Source: Actinoplanes sp. NBC_00393 (GTDB lineage Bacteria > Actinomycetota > Actinomycetes > Mycobacteriales > Micromonosporaceae). From it: a stretch of DNA of 64,000 nucleotides. Positions 1 to 8,027 of the stretch are shown in pieces. Below the pieces are notes generated by a model, which had not been told where the DNA came from, searched no databases, and worked only from the letters and a program-made list of their open reading frames with translations. Positions within the stretch are counted from its first letter, which is position 1; the number at the start of each line of letters is the position of its first letter. The position numbers and the translations under genes are program-made. The stretch lies in contig NZ_CP107942.1 of NCBI RefSeq assembly GCF_036053395.1, positions 11,150,001 through 11,214,000 on the forward strand, read 5' to 3'.

Positions 1-17
1 TTGTTGGGTGTCTGGTG

Positions 18-41
18 GGCGGCTCGTGCGGACGAGCCGCC
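18..41 (-). terminator. Hairpin downstream of hexosaminidase gene
   Basis: A perfect 10-bp inverted repeat (18-27 with 32-41) closes a 4-base GCGG loop. It starts 44 bases past the stop codon of the minus-strand hexosaminidase gene. There is no U-tract, as is common for terminators in high-GC actinobacteria. Confidence 0.6.
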
Positions 42-84
42 GTTCAGGCACGCTAGGGTAGGCAGGGCGGGGCGGCGGCAGGGG

Positions 85-1641
85 CTAGTGGGACCAGTTG
101 ATCTGTGGGGAGCGGTAGAAGCCGACACCCCGCTGCTCCCACCGCGGCCCGTAGGCGCCGAGCCGCGCCCGGAAGGAATCCCAGTCGCGGTCCGGTGACC
201 AGCCGAGCTCGGCGATAGCGGCGAGCCGCGGAAACGCCATGAACTCGATGTCGTCGAGGGAACGCAGGGTCTCCGACCACAGCGGAGCCTCCACCCCCAG
301 CACCGCACTCTCCGGCACATCGCTGAGGTGGGTGCCGGGGTCCCAGTCGTACGCCGTCTGCACCTCGATGTAGGCCGCCCAGCTCAGCCCGAGCCGGGTA
401 GAGGGGTCGTACTTCATGTCGAGGTAGGCCCGGTTCGCCGGCGACATGATCACCTTCGTGCCGGCGGCCACCGCGGCCGCGAGTGTCGCGTTCTGCGTCT
501 CCAGCCCCCAGTACTGGGCGACCGCGCGGTTGGCGGCCGGCGCCTGCGCGATCTCGTTCCACCCGTACGCCGTCTTGCCGTACTTGGCCACCAACGGCAG
601 GACCCGCTGCTGGAAGGCGACGTAGTCGGCATCGCTGGTCGCATGCGCCTCGTCCCCGCCGATGTGCAGGTAGCGCCCCGGCGTGATCGCGGCCAGCTCC
701 CGGATGACGTCCTCGACGAACCGGTAGGTGACCTCCTTGCCGATGCACAGCGAGCTGTAGCCCACCACCATGTCGGTGCGCGGCGGCGGCGCGACCCCGT
801 CGCAGGTCAGTTCCGGGTACGCCACCTGGGCCGCGTTGACGTGCCCCGGCATGTCGATCTCCGGAACGATCGTCACGTACCGGTCGGCGGCGTAGCGCAC
901 CAGGTCGCGGTAGTCCGCCTTGGTCAGGAAGCCGCCGCCGGCCCCGTCGACCCTGGTGCCCGGCGCGCCGCCGACCGTGGTGAGCCGCGGCCACGAGTCG
1001 ATCTGGATGCGCCAGCCCTGGTCGTCGGAGAGGTGCAGGTGCAGGTGGTTGACCTTGAAGCGGCTGATCTCGTCGACGTACCGTTTGATCTCGGCCGGCG
1101 TGTGGAAGTGCCGGGCCAGGTCGAGCATCGCCCCGCGGTAGGCGAACCGCGGGAAGTCGGTGATCTCACCACCGGGCAGCACCCACCGGCTGCGCTGCGG
1201 GGTGCCCGCGTCGATCGCCGGCGGCAGCAGCTGCCGCAGGGTCTGTGTGCCGGCGAAGAGCCCGGCGTTGCCGTTGGCCCGCAGCGTGACCGCCGTGCGC
1301 TGCACGCGTAGCCGGTAGCCTTCCGCGCCGAGCCGGGACTCGCGCCCGAGGGTGAGGGAGATCTTCGGCGTGCCGGCCCGGGCCCGCTCGACCACGGGAA
1401 GCCGGTAGCCGGTGGCCGGGCGCAGCGCTTCGGCGAGGCGTTCGGCCACGCCCTGTGCGGACCGGGGCGCTTCGATGACCGTACGCGCGGTCAGCTCGAA
1501 CGCGGAGCGGTCCGGTCGCACCTCGACCGGGGCGGGCACGACGCTACCGAGGGAAACTGCCGGACGCGTCGCCTCGGCCGGGGCCGAGGCGACGGTCAGG
1601 GTCAGCACACAAGCGAGAAGAGCGGCCAGTCGGGTACGCAT
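85..1641 (-). CDS. Secreted beta-N-acetylhexosaminidase (GH20)
   Basis: This 518-residue enzyme should remove terminal N-acetylglucosamine or N-acetylgalactosamine from chito-oligosaccharides or glycoconjugates outside the cell. The first 24 residues form a signal peptide (basic start, Leu/Ala core, ending SAPAEA). An N-terminal GH20b-like domain covers about residues 35-160, and the GH20 barrel follows from about 165. The catalytic Asp-Glu pair lies in HIGGDEAH near residue 327; substrate-assisted catalysis through the N-acetyl group is family knowledge. The length is normal for a single-domain GH20 enzyme. The ATG start directly precedes the signal peptide. The gene stands alone, and I see no clear DasR-type operator upstream. 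Confidence 0.93.
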   Translation of the reverse strand: MRTRLAALLACVLTLTVASAPAEATRPAVSLGSVVPAPVEVRPDRSAFELTARTVIEAPRSAQGVAERLAEALRPATGYRLPVVERARAGTPKISLTLGRESRLGAEGYRLRVQRTAVTLRANGNAGLFAGTQTLRQLLPPAIDAGTPQRSRWVLPGGEITDFPRFAYRGAMLDLARHFHTPAEIKRYVDEISRFKVNHLHLHLSDDQGWRIQIDSWPRLTTVGGAPGTRVDGAGGGFLTKADYRDLVRYAADRYVTIVPEIDMPGHVNAAQVAYPELTCDGVAPPPRTDMVVGYSSLCIGKEVTYRFVEDVIRELAAITPGRYLHIGGDEAHATSDADYVAFQQRVLPLVAKYGKTAYGWNEIAQAPAANRAVAQYWGLETQNATLAAAVAAGTKVIMSPANRAYLDMKYDPSTRLGLSWAAYIEVQTAYDWDPGTHLSDVPESAVLGVEAPLWSETLRSLDDIEFMAFPRLAAIAELGWSPDRDWDSFRARLGAYGPRWEQRGVGFYRSPQINWSH

Positions 1642-1649
1642 GACCCGAC

Positions 1650-1677
1650 CTTATATACAGCGGTTTGAATCTGTGAA
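1650..1677 (-). promoter_or_regulatory. Possible promoter for the hexosaminidase gene
   Basis: On the minus strand TTCACA (1677-1672) and TATAAG (1655-1650) are separated by 16 bases, resembling -35 and -10 boxes. The -10 box lies about 8 bases from the ATG at 1641, so transcription would begin at or near the start codon and the mRNA would be leaderless. This is an inference from sequence shape only. Confidence 0.35.
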
Positions 1678-1689
1678 GACTGTTTCTAA

Positions 1690-3087
1690 TTACCGGCCGG
1701 CGAGGTTGCGCCGGTGATCACCGAGCATGTCGTCGATCGGCAGGCCCGTGGTGAAGGTCGACAGGGTGGACTGCACGCCGGCCCAGCGGCGCAGCGTGGC
1801 CGTGGCCTCGGCGGCGTCCTCCGGAGCGAGCCGGGAGATGTTCGCGCCGTGGTTGGCGCCCGGGGCGACGTACAGGGCCGAGTCGCGCCGGCTGGGCCGG
1901 AACCGCTCGGCGCCCCACGGGTCGTTCTCGCCGTAGACGAAGAGCATCCGCTGCGCGGCGGTCCGAACCCAAAGATCAACATCGATCATCGGTACGGGGT
2001 TGTGCGTACGCCGCAGTTCCTTGGGCAGTGACGAGTTCGCCGTGTAGAGGCCCGGGTGATTGCGCAGGCCGCGGAGGTGCTCGAAGCGCAGGCTCGGCCA
2101 GCCCAGCTGGGAGGCGGCCTGGAAGTAGTACGGCCAGTAGTACTCCAGCGCCTGGTCGGTGTAGAAACTCCAGCCGGCCACCGTGTCGATCCAGGTCCAG
2201 ATCTCGTCGTCGGTCGCCGTGGCGGCCGTGGGCACGCTCGCGCAGTCGGCCTCGGAGCTGTACTGCCAGAACGCCCACACCGAGTCCAGAACCGTCATCT
2301 CGAACGAGCGGTCCGCGGTGCCGATGCTGCGGTTGAAGGTCCAGCCCTGCTCGGCCGCCTCCGCCGCCAGCCGCGGCACGAACCGGTCCCGCCGGCGCAG
2401 CGCCTCAGCCTGGACGTTGTCGAGAGCCGTACGGCATTCCGCTGTGCCGACGGTGTCGAAGAACTTGTCGTAAGCGGTGTCCAGCGGGTTGATCACGTCG
2501 TTCGGGGCCACGTACGCGACCACGCCGTCCACGTCGTTCGGGTAGAACCGGCGGTGGTAGACCGACGTCATGCCACCCTTGCTCGCGCCGGTCTGGATCC
2601 AGCGCCCGTCGTAGATCGTCTTGAACGCGGTGACGATCCGGTGCTCGTCGGTCGCCTCCTGCCAGATGTTCAGGTCCGACCAGTCGGCGTCCGCGGGGCG
2701 CGACGGGGTGAAGAAGCGGTGCTCGACCGACACCTGGTTGGCGTTGAGCAGGGCGGTCGGCTCGGTCTGCGTCGGGCGGGGGCTGGCGGCCAGGCCGTAG
2801 CCGTTGGTGGAGAGCACCACCGGCGAGTCGCTGGAGCGGTGCAGCAGGGTGAGCCGCTGCTCGTACGTTCCGGCTTTGGGGTGCCGGTGGTCGGCGGGCT
2901 GGCGGTAGGTCAGGACGAAGAACCGGTAGCCGGTCCCCTGGGTCTCGGAGACGACGGACAGTCCGGGGATGGCCGCCAGCTGGTCCAGCAGCGGGTCATC
3001 CGCGGCGTGCGCGGCGGTGGCGGGGGTGATCGCCACCAGCAGGGAGGTGAATACAGCCACGATGCGTAGTTTCACGATCGACACCAT
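1690..3087 (-). CDS. Secreted tripeptidyl aminopeptidase, peptidase family S37 (PS-10)
   Basis: This predicted extracellular serine peptidase should release tripeptides from the N-termini of polypeptides, as described for Streptomyces S37 enzymes. The 465-residue product begins with a signal peptide (VSIVKLRIVAVF core, ending THAADD-like AAHAAD). The nucleophile motif is GASKGGM near residue 169, with the acid in YGENDPWG near 387 and the His in GANHGA near 412, which completes an alpha/beta hydrolase triad. I chose the ATG at 3087 because it directly precedes the signal peptide; a longer reading frame reaches 3204 but adds a non-signal-like extension. The gene is divergent from the glycan operon that starts at 3197. 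Confidence 0.88.
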   Translation of the reverse strand: MVSIVKLRIVAVFTSLLVAITPATAAHAADDPLLDQLAAIPGLSVVSETQGTGYRFFVLTYRQPADHRHPKAGTYEQRLTLLHRSSDSPVVLSTNGYGLAASPRPTQTEPTALLNANQVSVEHRFFTPSRPADADWSDLNIWQEATDEHRIVTAFKTIYDGRWIQTGASKGGMTSVYHRRFYPNDVDGVVAYVAPNDVINPLDTAYDKFFDTVGTAECRTALDNVQAEALRRRDRFVPRLAAEAAEQGWTFNRSIGTADRSFEMTVLDSVWAFWQYSSEADCASVPTAATATDDEIWTWIDTVAGWSFYTDQALEYYWPYYFQAASQLGWPSLRFEHLRGLRNHPGLYTANSSLPKELRRTHNPVPMIDVDLWVRTAAQRMLFVYGENDPWGAERFRPSRRDSALYVAPGANHGANISRLAPEDAAEATATLRRWAGVQSTLSTFTTGLPIDDMLGDHRRNLAGR

Positions 3088-3196
3088 ATCGACGAGCTGC
3101 GATTGCCGGGACCCCCGATATCGGCCGCCGCGCCGGGCTAGCATGAAAGACGAGAAGTATTCCCCCCGCTGACCCGATTTGTCGTGTGGGGAGACG

Positions 3197-4324
3197 ATGG
3201 CCAACAGTCACACCGTTCTGCTGTCCGCTCCCGACGTCGGCGCCCTCGAGCAGGAGTACGTGCTGGCGGCTCTGCGGTCGGGCTGGGTCGCCCCGGCCGG
3301 CCCGGATCTGGACCTGTTCGAGCAGGAGATCGCCCGCCGGGTGGGCGTGCCGTACGCGGTCGCCGTCAGCTCGGGCACCGCCGCGCTGCATCTGGCTCTG
3401 CTGGGCATCGGCGCCGGACCCGGCGATGTCGTCGTCGTGCCGACCATGACCTTCGCGGCAACGGCGAACGCCGTCGTCTACACCGGTGCCACGCCGGTCT
3501 TCGCCGACTGTGAGGCGGCCACCGGGAACCTCGACCCGGAGCTGCTGTCGGGGCTGCTGGCCGAGGGTGCGCCGGTGCGGGTGGTGCTGACCGTCGACCT
3601 GTTCGGGTGCTGCGCCGACTACGAGCGGATCCTGCCGGTCTGCGAGCGGTACGGCGTACCGGTGATCGAGGACGCTGCGGAAGCCCTCGGCGCCCGGCAC
3701 CGCGGCCGCCCGGCCGGATCCTTCGGCCGGGCCGCGACGCTGTCGTTCAACGGCAACAAGATCATGACGACGTCCGGTGGCGGGATGCTGCTCACCGCCG
3801 ACGCCGCGCTGGCCGGGCGGGCGCGGCACCTGGCCGGCCAGGCGCGGCTGCCGGTGGCGCACTACGAGCACGACGAGATCGGCTACAACTACCGGCTCAG
3901 CAACCTGCTGGCCGCGCTGGGACGCGCCCAGCTGAACCGGCTGGACGAGATGATCGAACGCCGCCGGGCCGTGCGTGACGGGTACGCCAAGGTCTTCGCC
4001 CACGTCGACGGCGTGCGCCTGCTCGGCGGCGACGACCCGGCGGCGAACTGCTGGCTGACCAGCATCGTCGTCGACCCGCAGCGCGCCGGCTGGCAGGCCG
4101 GTGACCTGGCCGCGCACCTGGCGGCGCGGAACGTGGAGACCCGCCCGATCTTCAAGCCGATGCACCTGCAGCCGGTCTTCGCGGGCGCCCGGACGGTCGT
4201 GAACGGCACCGCGGAGCGGCTGTTCCGCGACGGTCTGCTGCTGCCCAGCGGCTCCGCGCTGAGCGACGACCAGGTGCGCAAGGTGCTCGACGACGTCACG
4301 CAGTTCCTGGACGGCCGCCGGTGA
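3197..4324 (+). CDS. DegT/DnrJ/EryC1/StrS-family sugar aminotransferase (PglE-like)
   Basis: This PLP-dependent enzyme probably converts a nucleotide-linked 4-keto sugar into the 4-amino sugar. The 375-residue length is typical. The start VGALEQEYVLAALRSGW, the motif AVSSGTAALHLAL and the PLP lysine in SFNGNKIMTTSGGGM (Lys near residue 188) are all family features. I chose the ATG at 3197, preceded by GGGGAG 5 bases upstream; a TTG at 3179 is in frame but lacks a ribosome-binding site. It is the first gene of a four-gene operon and overlaps the next start by 4 bases (GTGA). With the PglC- and PglD-like genes that follow, a bacillosamine-type 4-acetamido sugar is the likely product. The 4,6-dehydratase that would make its substrate is not in the window. 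Confidence 0.88.
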   Translation: MANSHTVLLSAPDVGALEQEYVLAALRSGWVAPAGPDLDLFEQEIARRVGVPYAVAVSSGTAALHLALLGIGAGPGDVVVVPTMTFAATANAVVYTGATPVFADCEAATGNLDPELLSGLLAEGAPVRVVLTVDLFGCCADYERILPVCERYGVPVIEDAAEALGARHRGRPAGSFGRAATLSFNGNKIMTTSGGGMLLTADAALAGRARHLAGQARLPVAHYEHDEIGYNYRLSNLLAALGRAQLNRLDEMIERRRAVRDGYAKVFAHVDGVRLLGGDDPAANCWLTSIVVDPQRAGWQAGDLAAHLAARNVETRPIFKPMHLQPVFAGARTVVNGTAERLFRDGLLLPSGSALSDDQVRKVLDDVTQFLDGRR

Positions 4325-4965
4325 GGTTCTCGCCCCGCGTCACCGACGCCGTGCAGCGCGGAATCGACGTCGTCGTCGCCGGCACCGGCCTGGTCGTGCT
4401 GTCACCGGTGCTGGGCACGGTCGCCGCGGTGGTCGCGGTCCGGCTCGGCCGGCCGGTGCTGTTCCGCCAGCAGCGACCGGGCCGGCACGGCAAGCCGTTC
4501 ACGCTGGTCAAGTTCCGGTCGATGCGCGACGTGGACGAGCAGCGCGGCCTGATCGCCGACGGCGACCGGCTCACCACCCTGGGCCGGGTGCTGCGGGCGA
4601 CCAGCCTCGACGAGCTGCCGACGCTGTGGAACGTCCTGCGCGGCGAGATGAGCCTGGTCGGCCCCCGGCCGCTGCTGATGCACTACCTCGATCTGTACAC
4701 GCCGGAGCAGGCCCGCCGGCATCTCGTCCGCCCCGGCGTCACCGGGCTCGCGCAGGTCAGCGGTCGCAACGCGGTGAACTGGGAGGAACGGCTGGCGCTC
4801 GACGTCTGGTACGTCGAACACCGCTCCCTGACCCTGAACCTCCGGATCTGCGCGCGCACCGTCCTGGTCCTGCTGCGCCGCGACGGCATCGCGGCCCCGG
4901 GCGATCCGACGATGCCGCAGTTCACCGGCTCGCCGCGCGCCGGGAAGGGACCGGACGGTGCCTGA
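4321..4965 (+). CDS. Phosphoglycosyl transferase (PglC/WcaJ-type sugar transferase)
   Basis: This membrane enzyme transfers a sugar phosphate from a UDP-sugar to undecaprenyl phosphate and so begins a lipid-linked glycan. At 214 residues it is the short monotopic PglC form rather than the long WcaJ/WbaP form. One hydrophobic re-entrant helix lies near residues 15-40. The motif FRQQRPGRHGKPFTLVKFRS, the catalytic Asp-Glu in TSLDELPTLWNVLRGEMS, and PGVTGLAQVSGRN follow in family order. The GTG start overlaps the stop of the aminotransferase. The downstream PglD-like acetyltransferase overlaps it by 8 bases, so the three products are probably made in balance. Confidence 0.9.
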   Translation: MRFSPRVTDAVQRGIDVVVAGTGLVVLSPVLGTVAAVVAVRLGRPVLFRQQRPGRHGKPFTLVKFRSMRDVDEQRGLIADGDRLTTLGRVLRATSLDELPTLWNVLRGEMSLVGPRPLLMHYLDLYTPEQARRHLVRPGVTGLAQVSGRNAVNWEERLALDVWYVEHRSLTLNLRICARTVLVLLRRDGIAAPGDPTMPQFTGSPRAGKGPDGA

Positions 4966-5593
4966 ACCGATCGTCATCGTCGGGTGCGGGGGCCACGGCC
5001 GGGAGATCTTCGGGATCATCGCGGCCGTCAATGAGGCCGGCGGCGAACTCTGGAAGGTCGTCGGCTTCCTCGACGACGCTCCGGCGGAGGCCAACCTGCG
5101 CCGCCTCGAACGGCTCGGCGCCGCCTGGCTCGGACCGGGTGACCTGCTGGCCCAGCTGGACGCGCGGTACGTCATCGGCATCGGCGACCCGCGGATCCGT
5201 TCCGACGTCGCCGCCGCGCTGGCGCCGCACGGCCGGCCGGCGGCCCGGCTGGTCCACCCGGCGGCGACCGTCGGCCCGGACAACGAGCTGGCCGACGGGG
5301 TCGTCCTGTTCGCCGGCGCCCGGGTCACCACCAACGTGACACTGGGCCGGCACGTGCACCTCAATCAGAACTCGACGGTCGGCCACGACTCGGTGCTGGC
5401 CGAGTGCGTGCAGGTGAATCCGCTGGCCGCGGTCTCCGGCGACTGCCGCATCGGCCGGGCGGTGCTCATCGGCACGAACGCCGCGGTGCTGCAGGGCCGG
5501 ACCGTCGCCGACCGGGCGCGGGTGGGAGCCGGCGCCTGCGTGGTGCGGGACGTGGACGCGGGACGGACCGTCAAGGGCGTTCCCGCGGCGTAG
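4958..5593 (+). CDS. PglD/NeuD-like sugar O- or N-acyltransferase
   Basis: This left-handed beta-helix acyltransferase should acetylate the amino group made by the upstream aminotransferase, using acetyl-CoA. The 211 residues begin with a Rossmann-like sugar-binding domain (IVIVGCGGHGREIFGII). Hexapeptide repeats run from about residue 95 (VTLGRHVHLNQNSTVGHDS), and the His of VGHDS corresponds to the general base in PglD. The C-terminus GRTVKGVPA is the usual end of the helix. The GTG start at 4958 overlaps the previous gene. Acetylation of a carboxylated sugar, as in NeuD, is the main alternative. Confidence 0.85.
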   Translation: MPEPIVIVGCGGHGREIFGIIAAVNEAGGELWKVVGFLDDAPAEANLRRLERLGAAWLGPGDLLAQLDARYVIGIGDPRIRSDVAAALAPHGRPAARLVHPAATVGPDNELADGVVLFAGARVTTNVTLGRHVHLNQNSTVGHDSVLAECVQVNPLAAVSGDCRIGRAVLIGTNAAVLQGRTVADRARVGAGACVVRDVDAGRTVKGVPAA

Positions 5594-5610
5594 GCGATTA
5601 CGGGGGAGCA

Positions 5611-6837
5611 GTGCGCATCACGTACATCCATCAGTACTTCAAGACGCCCGGGATGCCCGGCGGAACGCGCTCGTACGAGTTCGCCCGGCGCCTGGTCGAG
5701 CGCGGCCACGAGGTGCACGTGATCACCAGCGAGCAGTCCGGTGGCCGGGCCCGGGTCAGCACCGAGTCCGGCATCGTGGTGCATTGGCTGCCGGTGCCGT
5801 ACGACAACGCGATGTCCTACCGCCGCCGGATCTGGGCGTTCCTCGGGTTCGTCGGCCACGCGGCGGTGGAGGCCGGGCGCCGGCAACACGACCTCGTCTT
5901 CGCGACCAGCACACCGCTGACCGTGGCGATCCCGGCCGTGTACGCGGCACTGCGCCGGCGCGTACCGATGGTGTTCGAGGTCCGGGACCTGTGGCCGGAG
6001 GTGCCGATCGCCATGGGCGCGCTGCGTTCGCCGGCCGCCCGCTGGGCCGCCGGGCGGCTCGAGGCGTGGGCCTACCGCAGGTCGGCGCACGTCATCGCCC
6101 TGTCGCAGGGCATGGCCGCCAGCATCCGTGGCCGGTTCCCCGGCGTCCCGGTCACGGTCGTGCCGAACGGTTCCGACCGGGCGCTCTTCGCCGGCCCCGG
6201 CGCGGCGGAGGCGGGCGCCGCGCTGCGCCGGGACACGCCGTGGCTGCAGGACCGGCCGATGGTCCTGTACGCCGGAACGCTCGGAGCGGTCAACGGGGTC
6301 GACTACCTCGTCCGGGTGGCCGCCCGGCTGGCCGAGACCGACCCCGACGTACGGATCGTGATTCTCGGCGACGGCAAGATGCGCGAACCGATCCGCCGCC
6401 TGGCCGCCGATCTCGGCGTGCTGGACCGCAACCTGTTCCTACTCGGCCCGGTCGCCAAGACCGAGGTGGTGGCCTTCTACGCCGCCTGCGACCTGGCCAC
6501 CGGCCTGACCATCAATCTGCCGCAGCTGGGCAGCGACGCGTCGAACAAGCTCTTCGACGCCTTCGCCGCAGGCCGGCCGGTCGCGGTGAACCACGGCGGC
6601 TGGATCGCGGAACTGATCGCCTCGACCGGCGCCGGTCTGATTCTGCCGCCGGACGACCACGCGGGTGCGGCCGCCGCGGTGGCCGCCTTCGTCCGCGACC
6701 GCGCGGCCACGACCGCTGCGCGGGAAGTGGCGTCCGCGCTGGCCCGTGACCGCTTCGACCGGGATCTGCTGTTTGAGGACTTCGAGCGGGTGCTGACCGC
6801 GGCGGTCGCTCCGGTGAGCGTCGAGGCCCGTCGCTGA
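5611..6837 (+). CDS. Glycosyltransferase family 4 (WbuB-like)
   Basis: This cytoplasmic retaining glycosyltransferase probably adds the second sugar to the lipid-linked amino sugar made by the preceding genes. The 408-residue protein has the WbuB-type N-terminus (RITYIHQYFKTPGMPGGTRS). A DLWPEVPIAMG segment sits near residue 130, and a C-terminal nucleotide-sugar half contains SNKLFDAFAAGRPVAVNHGG, where GT4 enzymes carry their EX7E region; the first Glu here is replaced. I chose the GTG at 5611, preceded by GGGGGAG; the reading frame is open further upstream but overlaps the acetyltransferase heavily. It is the last gene of the glycan operon. Confidence 0.85.
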   Translation: MRITYIHQYFKTPGMPGGTRSYEFARRLVERGHEVHVITSEQSGGRARVSTESGIVVHWLPVPYDNAMSYRRRIWAFLGFVGHAAVEAGRRQHDLVFATSTPLTVAIPAVYAALRRRVPMVFEVRDLWPEVPIAMGALRSPAARWAAGRLEAWAYRRSAHVIALSQGMAASIRGRFPGVPVTVVPNGSDRALFAGPGAAEAGAALRRDTPWLQDRPMVLYAGTLGAVNGVDYLVRVAARLAETDPDVRIVILGDGKMREPIRRLAADLGVLDRNLFLLGPVAKTEVVAFYAACDLATGLTINLPQLGSDASNKLFDAFAAGRPVAVNHGGWIAELIASTGAGLILPPDDHAGAAAAVAAFVRDRAATTAAREVASALARDRFDRDLLFEDFERVLTAAVAPVSVEARR

Positions 6838-6939
6838 CTCCGGCTCGAGTCCAAAATCTATCAGTGGTTCCGCCCGTCCGGCCGAGTTGCCCGGGCGCGG
6901 TGGCGGAGAAGCGTCGGACTCGGCAGAAAGGAGTCCGTC

Positions 6940-7964
6940 ATGGCCGGCACCGTCCGGCGCCGCGCCGCGCTTCGGCGACTGCAGCCGCGGCGGCAGCCGG
7001 TCACAAGATCTTGACAACCTATTCTCCGTACGCCCGAAGCACGCTGGACGACGCCCTCGCGAAGTCCCTGGCCCTGGTGCCCGACGGGGCTGCCAGAACC
7101 GCCGGGGTGGCCTACGGCGAGCGGGTGGCGCAGGACATCATCGACCTGCGTGCCGATGACGGCCGCAACGCGCCCGTGCAGTACACCCGGGCCCCGGCGC
7201 CCGGCGTGTGGCGGCCGACTCCGCCGGCGTACGCATCGATGGCAGTGCCCTGGCTCGGTGGGGTGACCCCGCTGCTGGCGCGCAGCGCCGCGCAATTCGC
7301 GCCGCCTGCCCCGCCCGCGCTCACCTCGCGTCGCTACACCCGCGACTTCGCCGAGGTGAAGGCGATGGGGTCGCTCAACTCGACCGCCCGCACCGCCGCG
7401 CAGACCGACACCGCGCTGTTCTTCTCCGGCAACGCCGCCGTGCAGGTCCACACCGCGCTGCGCGACCAGGCCGCCGACCGCGGTCTCGGCATCGCCGAGG
7501 CCGCCCGGATGTTCGCGGCCGTCCAGATGACCATCGCCGACGCGGTCATCGTCACCTGGCAGAGCAAGCTGGAACACGCCTACTGGCGGCCGATCACCGC
7601 CATCCACCTCGCGGACACCGACGGCAACCCCGCCACCACCGCCGATCCGGCCTGGGTCCCGCTGCTGGCCGCGCCGCCCTACCCGGACTACGTGAGCGGC
7701 TACAACGTGGTGATCGCCGCGTTCACACGCGCGCTGGAGCACGTGGTCGGCCCCCGGCTGGACCTCGAACTGATCTCCACGGCGGTGCCCGGAACGGTCC
7801 GGCGCTACGACCGGGGCGCCGCCCTGCGGGCCGACGTCGTGGACGCCCGGATCTGGCTCGGCATCCACTTCCGCACGGCGGACACGGCCGCCCGGACCAT
7901 CGGCGTCGACGTCGCGGACTGGGCGAGCCACCGCTACTTCCGCCCGGCCGGCCGGCACGGCTGA
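6940..7964 (+). pseudogene. N-terminally truncated vanadium-dependent haloperoxidase / PAP2-superfamily protein
   Basis: The region encodes the C-terminal two thirds of a bacterial vanadium haloperoxidase-like acid phosphatase. Present are the oxyanion-binding Lys and Arg in SKLEHAYWRPITAI, and the Arg and His in DARIWLGIHFR. The Ser-Gly-His segment reads YVSGYN, so the acid-base His is Tyr. The only good ribosome site plus ATG (AGAAAGGAG, ATG 6940) is in a different frame and stops after 24 codons. The body frame picks up at AAAAAAGHKILTTYSPY and lacks the roughly 80 residues (signal and VHAAMYDAVNA-like helix) that normally precede it. A deletion with frameshift is the simplest reading. Weak GTG codons at 6864 or 6900 could still express the remnant. 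Confidence 0.6.
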
Positions 7965-8027
7965 CGTTCTTCTCAGGTGCGCCCGCGTTCGGCCGATCCG
8001 CATCCGGCGGATGCGAAGGAGAGTCGA

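Noticed and set aside
1642..1689. DasR-type operator before the hexosaminidase gene
   Set aside because: The region lacks the expected ACTGGTCTAGACCAGT-like palindrome; only a possible leaderless promoter is visible.
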